Notes under the pieces: generated by a model
Database searches by the model: none
What the model was told of the DNA's origin: nothing
What the model saw: the letters and a program-made list of their open reading frames with translations, nothing else
Translations under genes and position numbers: made by a program
Shown: positions 51,687-59,370 of the stretch, one piece after another
How positions within the stretch are numbered: position 1 is the first letter of the stretch
How the letters are laid out: every line of letters starts with the position of its first letter
NCBI GenBank assembly: GCA_964417685.1
Contig: CAYQIT010000002.1
Span: forward strand, 62,001 to 126,000
Direction of reading: 5' to 3'
Length of the DNA: 64,000 bases
From: CAJQGY01 sp964417685
Lineage (GTDB): Bacteria; Pseudomonadota; Gammaproteobacteria; Magnimaribacterales; D2472

Positions 51687-53300
51687 ATGAAAGGTAATAT
51701 GCAATCCTGGGGACCAAATGTAGCTCAAATCATTGAGCATGCTAAAGTAAATTCACCAAAAGTTGAGGTTGTTTCAAGACTTATATCTGGAGAAGTTCAC
51801 AAAACAAACTATGCTGAGGTATGTATTAGATCAAGAAAGCTTGGCTCATCTTTGCTAAAAAAGGGTTATAAAGAAGGAGATGTTCTTGCAACACTGGCCC
51901 TAAATTCATATAGACACCTTGAAGCATACTTTGGTGTATCAGGTATTGGTGCAGTAATGCATACATTAAATTTTAGACTTCATCCTGAGCAGCTTGTATA
52001 CGTAATCAATCATGCAGAGGATAAGATTATATTTGTGGAGTCACCTTTTATTCCTTTATTGGAAGCTATAAAGGATCAAATATCTAATGTTAAAGAATTT
52101 GTAGTTTTATGTGATAAAGATGAAGTTCCAAGTAGCTCACTTGAGAATGTAATCTCTTATGAGGAATTTATCGAAGATGGTGATGAAAATTTTATATGGC
52201 CGCAGATTGATGAAGATGCTGCTTGTGGATTATGTTATACCTCTGGCACAACTGGAAATCCAAAAGGCGTCTTATATTCTCATAAATCTAATACACTGCA
52301 TGCGCTTACTGCAATATCATCTTTAGATGTAAATTCTAGCGATGTAATCTTGATGGTTGTTCCAATGTTTCACGTAAATGCATGGAGCATACCTTTCTAT
52401 GCACCACTTGTAGGATTAAAGATTGTAATGCCTGGAATGCAAATGGAAGGAAAGCCATTATATGATTTAATCGATTCAGAAAATGTAACATTTGCTTTTG
52501 GAGTTCCTACAGTTTGGATGGGTTTACTGGGTTACTGTAAGTCTGAAAATTTATTACTCAAATCAATCAAAAAGACTGTTATAGGTGGTTCAGCTTTATC
52601 ATTATCTTTGCTTAAAGACCTTCATGAAACTCATGATATTGATGTAATTCAAGGCTGGGGTATGACAGAGACTAGCCCATTAGGCACCACAAACCTAGTA
52701 ACACCTGAAATGAAATCAATGCCAAAAGAAGAAATGTATAACCTGCAATTAAAGCAGGGAAGAGCATGTTATGGCGTAGAGTTGAAAATTGTTGATGATT
52801 CAGGAAATGACCTTCCTCATGATGGGGAGTCTCAAGGGCATCTATTAATACGTGGACCATGGGTTGTTAAAAGGTATTTTAAAGCTGAAAAAGATGCCAT
52901 AGATGCAAACGGATGGTTTGATACCGGAGATATTTCAACTATTGATGAAGATGGTTATATGACAATAGTTGATAGAGCAAAAGATGTTATTAAAACTGGT
53001 GGCGAATGGATTAGCTCCATTGACCTAGAAAATGCTGCTGTTAGCCATCCAGATGTTGCAGAGGCTTGTGTGGTCGGATTGCCTCATCCTAAGTGGGATG
53101 AAAGACCTCTTATGGTAATAGTTACAAATGGAAATTCTTTAACTAAAGATGATGTTATTGATTTCCTAACAGACAAAGTTGCTAAATGGTGGTTGCCTGA
53201 TGAGGTTGTATTTGTAGATGAGCTTCCGCATGGAGCTACCGGAAAGCTATTAAAATATGAATTAAGAGATAAGTACGAAAATCTATATATGGAGAATTAA
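51687..53300 (+). CDS. Acyl-CoA ligase, AMP-binding family, DmdB/fatty-acyl-CoA synthetase-like
   Basis: Adenylate-forming ligase, 537 residues, making an acyl-CoA from a carboxylic acid, ATP and CoA. Motifs: YTSGTTGNPKGVLYSHKS (P-loop, ~184-201), FHVNAWSIPFYAPLVG, GWGMTETSPLGT (~328), GWFDTGDISTIDEDGYM (~411) and DRAKDVIKTGGEWISS; the catalytic Lys is in GATGKLLKYEL near the end. The N-terminus (HLEAYFGVSGIGAVMHTLN, PEQLVYVINHAEDK) resembles medium-chain and methylmercaptopropionate (DmdB) ligases. The substrate is undetermined. It has a G-rich ribosome-binding site and is followed after 1 nt by a MaoC-type gene, which suggests an acid-degradation unit. Confidence 0.88.
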   Translation: MKGNMQSWGPNVAQIIEHAKVNSPKVEVVSRLISGEVHKTNYAEVCIRSRKLGSSLLKKGYKEGDVLATLALNSYRHLEAYFGVSGIGAVMHTLNFRLHPEQLVYVINHAEDKIIFVESPFIPLLEAIKDQISNVKEFVVLCDKDEVPSSSLENVISYEEFIEDGDENFIWPQIDEDAACGLCYTSGTTGNPKGVLYSHKSNTLHALTAISSLDVNSSDVILMVVPMFHVNAWSIPFYAPLVGLKIVMPGMQMEGKPLYDLIDSENVTFAFGVPTVWMGLLGYCKSENLLLKSIKKTVIGGSALSLSLLKDLHETHDIDVIQGWGMTETSPLGTTNLVTPEMKSMPKEEMYNLQLKQGRACYGVELKIVDDSGNDLPHDGESQGHLLIRGPWVVKRYFKAEKDAIDANGWFDTGDISTIDEDGYMTIVDRAKDVIKTGGEWISSIDLENAAVSHPDVAEACVVGLPHPKWDERPLMVIVTNGNSLTKDDVIDFLTDKVAKWWLPDEVVFVDELPHGATGKLLKYELRDKYENLYMEN

Positions 53301-53301
53301 T

Positions 53302-53763
53302 ATGTTAAAAGTAGTCAAACCTTCAGAAATTGAATCTGTAATTGGAACTGAAACGGGTTTATCAGATTGGATCAAAATTGATCAAGAGCAAATTAATAAA
53401 TTTGCTGAAGCTACTCTCGATAATCAGTTTATTCACGTCGATCCTGAACAAGCAAACCCAATATTTGGGTCTACTATTGCACATGGCTTTTTATCACTTT
53501 CATTATGTGCTGGAATTCCATTTTCTCAAGGAATGGGTTTAGTAATTGAAGGAATGAAGATGGGTTTAAACTATGGTTTAGATAAAGTTAGATTCTTAAG
53601 CCCAGTTCCTGTTGATTCTGAGGTAAGAATAAGAATGGAATGTTTGGATATTACTGAAAAAAACCCAGGACAGTTTTTAGCAAAAACAAAAGTTACTATG
53701 GAAATTAAAGGAGTTGAAAAGCCAGCCTATATTGCAGAAACCCTTTCTATGTACGTGCTCTAA
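53302..53763 (+). CDS. MaoC-like hot-dog dehydratase
   Basis: 153-residue single hot-dog protein, likely an (R)-specific enoyl-CoA hydratase. The hydratase-2 motif is visible: QFIHVDPEQANPIFGSTIAHGFLSLSL, with the catalytic Asp and His in IHVDPEQA and IAHGF (~45-70). A conserved C-terminal strand pair follows (VRFLSPVPVDSEVRIRM). It resembles NodN/MaoC members. It is co-directional with the acyl-CoA ligase at 1-nt spacing, so it probably hydrates the enoyl-CoA formed from that ligase's product. Its stop lies 7 bp from convergent gatB. Confidence 0.9.
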   Translation: MLKVVKPSEIESVIGTETGLSDWIKIDQEQINKFAEATLDNQFIHVDPEQANPIFGSTIAHGFLSLSLCAGIPFSQGMGLVIEGMKMGLNYGLDKVRFLSPVPVDSEVRIRMECLDITEKNPGQFLAKTKVTMEIKGVEKPAYIAETLSMYVL

Positions 53764-53770
53764 AAAGGTT

Positions 53771-55198
53771 TCAGCTTAATAGCTTCTTAAGAATTTCATT
53801 GACACTCTTAGGGTTAGCTTTGCCTTGGGTTTCTTTCATAACCTGCCCAACAAAGAAACCAAATAACTTGTCCTTACCGCCTTTATAGGCCGCAACCTGA
53901 TTTGGGTTATTATCAATAATACTTTGAGCAATTTTTACAAGAACTGTTTCATCTTGAATTTGAACGAGGCCCTTGCTCTTAATAATAGTATCAACATCAT
54001 CACCTGAGCCCCAAATTTCTTCTAATACAGATTTAGCAATTTTTCCTGATATCGTATTATCTGTGATCCTTTCTATTAATTTTGCAAAGTTGGAGGAAGA
54101 GAGATTTGATTCATCAATATCAATATTATCTTTATTAAGCAATGCACTTACATCACCAACCAGCCATTTAGCAACTAATTTAGAATCGTTAGTTTTTTCA
54201 CAAGCCTCTTCAAATATATTAGCCATTGTTTTTGATGCAGCAATAATTCTTGCCTCAGACTCATCTAGATTGATTTGAGATATATACCTTTTAATTTTTT
54301 GTTCAGGAAGCTCCGACAAGTTGCTTTTTATTTCATTAAGCTCATCATCTGATATAACAACTGGCAAAAGGTCTGGACATGGGAAATATCTATAGTCATT
54401 TGCTTCTTCTTTAGATCTCATAGATCTAGTTTCATTTTTTACACTGTCATATAACCTTGTTTCTTGAACAACAGAATTTCCAGCTTCTATTAGTTTAATT
54501 TGTCTTGCAATCTCGTGGTTTATAGCTTTTTCAATAAACTTAAATGAATTGATGTTTTTTATTTCAGCCCTGGTACCAAGTTCTGTGTCACCTTCTTTTC
54601 TTACAGAGACATTTACATCACATCTCATGGATCCCTGTGCCATATTTCCATCGCATATATCAAGGAAAGTTACGATTTGTCTTATTGCTTTGAAATATGC
54701 TACTGCTTCTTTAGCATTAGATATTTCAGGTTCTGAAACTATTTCAAGAAGGGGTGTGCCCGCTCTATTAAGATCAACCCCAGTTTCTCCTTCAAAAAGA
54801 TCATGAATCGATTTGCCTGCATCTTCTTCAAGGTGAGCCCTTGTAATGTTGATAATTTTTTCACCATCTTCAGTTTCTATTTTTATTGTACCTTTACCAA
54901 CAATAGGCATTGCCATCTGGGTAATCTGATATCCTTTAGGTAAATCAGGATAAAAATAATTTTTTCTATCAAATGATGAGGTTTGATTAATTTCTGCATT
55001 TGTAGCGAGACCAAATCTAATAGCTTTATGGAATGCATCTCTGTTAGCAACAGGCAATACACCAGGCAAACCCATATCAATTAAATCTACGTGCGTATTT
55101 GGTTCGGCACCAAAGCCAGTTGAGCCTCCAGAAAAAAGCTTAGACTTTGTAGATAGCTGTACATGTATTTCAAGACCAATCACAGTTTCCCAAGTCAT
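53771..55198 (-). CDS. gatB: Asp-tRNA(Asn)/Glu-tRNA(Gln) amidotransferase subunit B
   Basis: tRNA-binding and phosphorylating subunit of GatCAB, 475 residues. It starts VIGLEIHVQLSTKSKLFSG and includes PGVLPVANRDA, the RKNYFYPDLPKGYQITQ segment and HLEEDAGKSIHD (Mg and transfer region), plus MRCDVNVSVRKEG. The C-terminal helical/YqeY domain covers ~330-475, with GKANPKSVNEILKKLL. Overlaps gatA by 4 nt. Confidence 0.97.
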   Translation of the reverse strand: MTWETVIGLEIHVQLSTKSKLFSGGSTGFGAEPNTHVDLIDMGLPGVLPVANRDAFHKAIRFGLATNAEINQTSSFDRKNYFYPDLPKGYQITQMAMPIVGKGTIKIETEDGEKIINITRAHLEEDAGKSIHDLFEGETGVDLNRAGTPLLEIVSEPEISNAKEAVAYFKAIRQIVTFLDICDGNMAQGSMRCDVNVSVRKEGDTELGTRAEIKNINSFKFIEKAINHEIARQIKLIEAGNSVVQETRLYDSVKNETRSMRSKEEANDYRYFPCPDLLPVVISDDELNEIKSNLSELPEQKIKRYISQINLDESEARIIAASKTMANIFEEACEKTNDSKLVAKWLVGDVSALLNKDNIDIDESNLSSSNFAKLIERITDNTISGKIAKSVLEEIWGSGDDVDTIIKSKGLVQIQDETVLVKIAQSIIDNNPNQVAAYKGGKDKLFGFFVGQVMKETQGKANPKSVNEILKKLLS

Positions 55199-56643
55199 GA
55201 TATGTCCCCAGTTGGTGTTTTTAAATGCCAGTTAGATGACTTTTGGAAGTTATGCGCAACTTGAAGAATTTTTTGCTCATCCAAATAATTACCTATTAGT
55301 TGCAAGCCAATAGGTTTTGATTCAATCATTCCATTGGGTATAGATAGGGCTGGCAAGCCTGCTAAATTTGCAGGAATTGTAAACAAATCCTCAAGGTACA
55401 TTTGAATTGGATCACTGCCTTTTGACCCAGCCTCAAATGCAGCGCCTCTAGTTGTTGGTGACATAATCACATCAACTTGTTTAAAGGCACTATCAAAGTC
55501 ATTTTTGATAAGTCTTCGCACTTGTTGGGCTTTTTTATAATAGGCGTCATAAAAACCAGCTGATAAAACATATGAACCAATCAGGATTCTTCGTTTGACC
55601 TCATCTCCAAAACCTTCAGATCTTGTATGAATATACAACTCTTCTAAGTTTGATGCTAACTGTGATCTTTTCCCAAACTTAACTCCATCAAATCTTGATA
55701 AATTTGATGAGCATTCTGCTGGAGCAACAACATAATATGTTGGAACAGATAAAGATATATTAGGTAAAGATACCTCAACAAATTCAGCCCCCATGGATTC
55801 GTATTGCTTAATAGATTCTTCAAAAACCTTAACAACATCTTTATCTAATTTTGATAAATCAAATTCTTTTACAATTCCGATTTTGGTCCCTTTTATAGAA
55901 TCGTTAATAGTGGAGGTAAAGTCAGGGATATTTTCATCTAATGAAGTTGTATCCTTTGGGTCATGTGAACACATGTGATTAAGCATTATTGCGCAATCTT
56001 CAGCAGTTCTTGCCATTGGTCCAGCTTGATCAAGGCTTGAAGCAAAAGCAATCATCCCCCATCTTGATATTCTTCCATAGGTTGGCTTTAAACCAGAAAT
56101 ACCGCATAAAGAAGCCGGTTGCCTGATAGAGCCACCAGTATCAGTACCTGTCGCTGCAGGAACAATACCAGCAGCAACTGCAGCAGCAGATCCTCCTGAA
56201 CTTCCTCCCGGAACTAAGTTATGGCCCCATGGATTTAGTACATTACCAAAGTAACTAGTTTCATTTGAAGATCCCATAGCAAATTCGTCCATATTCGTTT
56301 TACCAACAGAAATACAGCCTGCTTTTTCAAGGTTTTCTATTACTGTTGCAGAATAAGGAGGGATAAAATTTGATAACATATTTGACCCGCAAGTTGTTCT
56401 TAAATCTTTAGTGCAAAATAGATCTTTTTGAGCAATTGGGATTCCATTTAATAAAGAATGAGATTCTTTGTTTATGTTTTCTGCTTTTAAAATTGCATTT
56501 TCTTTATTTAAAGTAACAAAGGAATTTAAATTTTTATTTTCTTCAATCAAAGAAAATGTTTCTTGAATTATCTCAGGATGAGAAATATCGTTATTTTTAA
56601 GCATTTCGCTTAATTCTTTGATAGTTTTATAACGAATACTCAT
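55195..56643 (-). CDS. gatA: Asp-tRNA(Asn)/Glu-tRNA(Gln) amidotransferase subunit A
   Basis: Glutaminase subunit of the amidase-signature family, 482 residues. The Ser-cisSer-Lys triad is visible: Lys in IPIAQKDLFCTKD (~71), cis-Ser in PGGSSGGSAAAVAAG (~146-150) and nucleophile Ser in GTDTGGSIRQPASLCG (~171). The GatB contact region and the C-terminal LPALSIPNGM complete it. Operon gatC-gatA-gatB with 4-nt overlaps. Confidence 0.97.
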   Translation of the reverse strand: MSIRYKTIKELSEMLKNNDISHPEIIQETFSLIEENKNLNSFVTLNKENAILKAENINKESHSLLNGIPIAQKDLFCTKDLRTTCGSNMLSNFIPPYSATVIENLEKAGCISVGKTNMDEFAMGSSNETSYFGNVLNPWGHNLVPGGSSGGSAAAVAAGIVPAATGTDTGGSIRQPASLCGISGLKPTYGRISRWGMIAFASSLDQAGPMARTAEDCAIMLNHMCSHDPKDTTSLDENIPDFTSTINDSIKGTKIGIVKEFDLSKLDKDVVKVFEESIKQYESMGAEFVEVSLPNISLSVPTYYVVAPAECSSNLSRFDGVKFGKRSQLASNLEELYIHTRSEGFGDEVKRRILIGSYVLSAGFYDAYYKKAQQVRRLIKNDFDSAFKQVDVIMSPTTRGAAFEAGSKGSDPIQMYLEDLFTIPANLAGLPALSIPNGMIESKPIGLQLIGNYLDEQKILQVAHNFQKSSNWHLKTPTGDIS

Positions 56644-56921
56644 TCTACAACTCTTGGCACTAGGAAATAGTCTTCATTTGATTTTGGTGCTCTTTCTAAA
56701 AATTCTTCTTTTCTGTTTTCAGCCGTAACAGCATCAGCCCTAGTTTTGGCTACTTTTTCAAGGGGGCTGGTTAATGGTTCTATATCATTAACATTAGCAT
56801 CATTAAGTTGATCAACAAATTTGATTATATTTTCAAGATCTGAGGTGATTTTATCTTGATTATCTTCGTCTAATTTTAATCTTGATAGGTAAGATATAGT
56901 TGAAACTGTTTTCTTGTCCAT
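56640..56921 (-). CDS. gatC: Asp-tRNA(Asn)/Glu-tRNA(Gln) amidotransferase subunit C
   Basis: 93-residue stabilising subunit that wraps around GatA and GatB. Family pattern: a N-terminal helix with VSTISYLSRLKLDEDNQDKI, then IIKFVDQLNDANVNDIEPLTSPLE and a C-terminal FLVPRVVE motif (here YFLVPRVVE). It is the first gene of the gatCAB operon; 79 bp separate it from divergent mreB, the arrangement found in Pseudomonas. Confidence 0.95.
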   Translation of the reverse strand: MDKKTVSTISYLSRLKLDEDNQDKITSDLENIIKFVDQLNDANVNDIEPLTSPLEKVAKTRADAVTAENRKEEFLERAPKSNEDYFLVPRVVE

Positions 56922-57000
56922 ATATAGGATATTATATTATTTAGATGCTGAATATTAACTCAACTAGAGTATTATTAACATTATTTTTTTAAGGAAAAAC

Positions 57001-58050
57001 GTGGATTTCAATATTTTTAAAACTATAAGAGGGTACTTCTCTAACGATCTTTCTATAGATCTTGGAACTGCTAACACATTAATATACACAAAAGATGTTG
57101 GAATAGTTTTAAATGAACCTTCTGTAGTTGCGATTAGAGAGTCAAGAGGTCAAAAAACTGTTGTTGCCGTTGGGACAGAAGCAAAAAAAATGCTTGGAAG
57201 AACTCCAGGAAATATAAAAGCTATTCGACCTTTATCTGAGGGTGTTATTGCTGACTTTCAGGTTACTGAGAAAATGTTACAACATTTTATTGCAAAGGTT
57301 CATGAACAAAGATTTATCAAGCCAAGCCCAAGAGTTTTGGTATGTGTTCCGTGCAGATCAACTCAAGTTGAAAGACGTGCTATCAGGGAGTCAGTCTTGG
57401 GAGCAGGTGCCAGGGACGTCAAGCTTATTGAAGAGCCAATGGCTGCTGCAATAGGTGCTGGGTTGCCTGTAGAAGAGGCAAGTGGAAACATGGTTGTAGA
57501 TATTGGTGGGGGAACATCTGAAATTGCAATCTTATCTTTGAATGGTGTTGTTTATGCTGAATCCGTAAAAATAGGCGGAGATAAAATGGACGAGTCTATC
57601 ACCTCATGGATTAGAAGAAATTACGGGTGTGTTATTGGTGAATCTACATCTGAAAAAATTAAATATACTATTGGTTGCGCAACTCCTGAATCCGAAAAAA
57701 AAGAAATGTCTATTACAGGAAGAAATTTAGCAGAGGGCATTCCTGAAACATTTACAGTCAATAGCGAGCAAGCCTTTGATGCAATGAAAGATCCTTTATA
57801 TGGAATTGTTAGAGCTATAAGAAATGCACTTGAATTATCACCTCCGGAACTTGCAGCTGATATTGCTGAAAGAGGAATTGTTTTGACAGGTGGCGGCGCT
57901 TTAATGAGAGATTTAGATAAGCTTATCTCAAATTCAACTGGGATACCTGTGATAGTTGCTGAAGATCCGCTAACCTGTGTTGCCAGGGGGGGAGGTCAGG
58001 CTCTAGAAATAATGGATAAATATAATATAGATCTTCTTTCATCAGAATAA
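57001..58050 (+). CDS. mreB: Rod shape-determining protein MreB
   Basis: Actin-like ATPase that directs elongation of the side wall, 349 residues, from a GTG with TAAGGA 5 nt upstream. Actin-fold phosphate loops: LSIDLGTANTLIYTKD (~18-33), MVVDIGGGTSEIAILSL (~164-180), and adenosine loop VLTGGGALMRDLDKLI (~298). The short N-terminal amphipathic helix (MDFNIFKTIRGYF) could anchor it to the membrane. Begins the mreBCD operon. Confidence 0.97.
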   Translation: MDFNIFKTIRGYFSNDLSIDLGTANTLIYTKDVGIVLNEPSVVAIRESRGQKTVVAVGTEAKKMLGRTPGNIKAIRPLSEGVIADFQVTEKMLQHFIAKVHEQRFIKPSPRVLVCVPCRSTQVERRAIRESVLGAGARDVKLIEEPMAAAIGAGLPVEEASGNMVVDIGGGTSEIAILSLNGVVYAESVKIGGDKMDESITSWIRRNYGCVIGESTSEKIKYTIGCATPESEKKEMSITGRNLAEGIPETFTVNSEQAFDAMKDPLYGIVRAIRNALELSPPELAADIAERGIVLTGGGALMRDLDKLISNSTGIPVIVAEDPLTCVARGGGQALEIMDKYNIDLLSSE

Positions 58051-58054
58051 TTAG

Positions 58055-58888
58055 ATGGCGATGAATACGCCTAATACTTCAATTTTTTCATACGCTATTT
58101 ATATTTTTATAGCTTCATTTTTCATTTATCTTGATTTTAAATTTAATACATTCTCAAAGCCAAAAAATTTTTATAATTCAACCATATTAACTTCAAAATT
58201 TATTGTTACTGATTACTTTTTAGATCCCTTAACATCCATACCAAGTAATCTAAAATCAAAATCAATTTTAAAAAAAGAAAATAATGAACTAAGAGATCAA
58301 CTTAATAAAGAATACATTTCAAAATTTATTATTTCTAATAACGAAGGGTTTTTTCTAGAGGAAGACCAACTAGAGAACTTTATCGAAAAAGAAGATAGCT
58401 TAAACAAAGCAATATTCTCGAAGTTAGTAAGTTTTGATTCTCAAAATTATTTCTGTTGCGATGATCATAAAATGTCAATCAGAACTATTTCAAAACCAGA
58501 AGATAATCTTATTCAGCGTCCCGTAATAAGTGAAAGCGGCATACTTGGCCAAGTCATAAGCGACTTAAATAACATACAAGAGGTAATGCTTCTATCCAAT
58601 TCGAGACATTATATTCCAATAGTCTCAAAAGACTTTTATTGTAATGCTAAGGGATCTGGAAAACCTTTAATTGTAACTTGCTTATATAGCAAACTTATTT
58701 GGGAAGATCCTCTTGAGGTGGGACAAGACTTTTACTCATCCGGCTTAGGAGGTATTTTTCCAGTAGGAATTCATTTAGGCAAAGTTATAGAGATTAGAGA
58801 GCTCAATGAAATTCAAAGGGAAGTGAGATTTAAACTCCATGCAAACCCTCTTGAGCATAACTTTTTTGCAATCATGGTGAGTCAGTGA
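58055..58888 (+). CDS. mreC: Rod shape-determining protein MreC
   Basis: Single-pass periplasmic scaffold of the elongasome, 277 residues. A cytosolic stub and membrane segment (~9-26) is followed by a coiled coil (~55-95: LKSKSILKKENNELRDQLNKEY region) and two six-stranded beta domains (~95-277), with GILGQVISDLNNIQEVMLLSN and GGIFPVGIHLGKVIEI. The coiled coil is short. ATG at 58055, or 58061; 4 nt after mreB. Overlaps mreD by 4 nt. Confidence 0.92.
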   Translation: MAMNTPNTSIFSYAIYIFIASFFIYLDFKFNTFSKPKNFYNSTILTSKFIVTDYFLDPLTSIPSNLKSKSILKKENNELRDQLNKEYISKFIISNNEGFFLEEDQLENFIEKEDSLNKAIFSKLVSFDSQNYFCCDDHKMSIRTISKPEDNLIQRPVISESGILGQVISDLNNIQEVMLLSNSRHYIPIVSKDFYCNAKGSGKPLIVTCLYSKLIWEDPLEVGQDFYSSGLGGIFPVGIHLGKVIEIRELNEIQREVRFKLHANPLEHNFFAIMVSQ

Positions 58889-59367
58889 ACCAAGAGAGCC
58901 TAACAAAAATTTTATTTTATATAGTCATTGGAATAAACCTAGAGGCATACATAAACAACTTTCTTGTTAATTTCTTAATTATTGTTCCCTTATCATTCTT
59001 AATATACTCATACTTTGTATACAAAAGTAATATTGCATTCTCAGCAACAGCCTCCTTTTTTATTGGTATTTTTGTTGACTTGATCAGTGGAAGCTATATT
59101 GGTCTAAATGCTTTAGTTTATTTAATTACTACTTACATCATAAATAGTTATAAATATGTATTCAGGTTGTTTTCATATCTACAGATTTCAATATTTTTTG
59201 GAATAATAGCAACGGTTTATATCGGACTTACTCATTTATTTATTAATATAAGTAATTATTCTTATCTGATACTTTTTGTTTCATTCGTAACTAACTCGAT
59301 TTTAAGCTTTATACTTTCAGTAATAAGGGTTTATAGACCTATTTTTTTTAGAAATAGGAGGCTTTAG
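58885..59367 (+). CDS. mreD: Rod shape-determining protein MreD
   Basis: Integral membrane protein of the elongasome, 160 residues from a GTG overlapping the mreC stop. About five to six membrane segments are seen (~10-50 continuous, ~55-75, ~78-90, ~100-118, ~125-145), with the SFFIGIFVDLISGSYIGLNAL segment (~55-75), which carries the D-x-x-x-G-x-x-x-G pattern of MreD. Sequence is poorly conserved, and position after mreC is strong support. Confidence 0.88.
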   Translation: MNQESLTKILFYIVIGINLEAYINNFLVNFLIIVPLSFLIYSYFVYKSNIAFSATASFFIGIFVDLISGSYIGLNALVYLITTYIINSYKYVFRLFSYLQISIFFGIIATVYIGLTHLFINISNYSYLILFVSFVTNSILSFILSVIRVYRPIFFRNRRL

Positions 59368-59370
59368 AAA

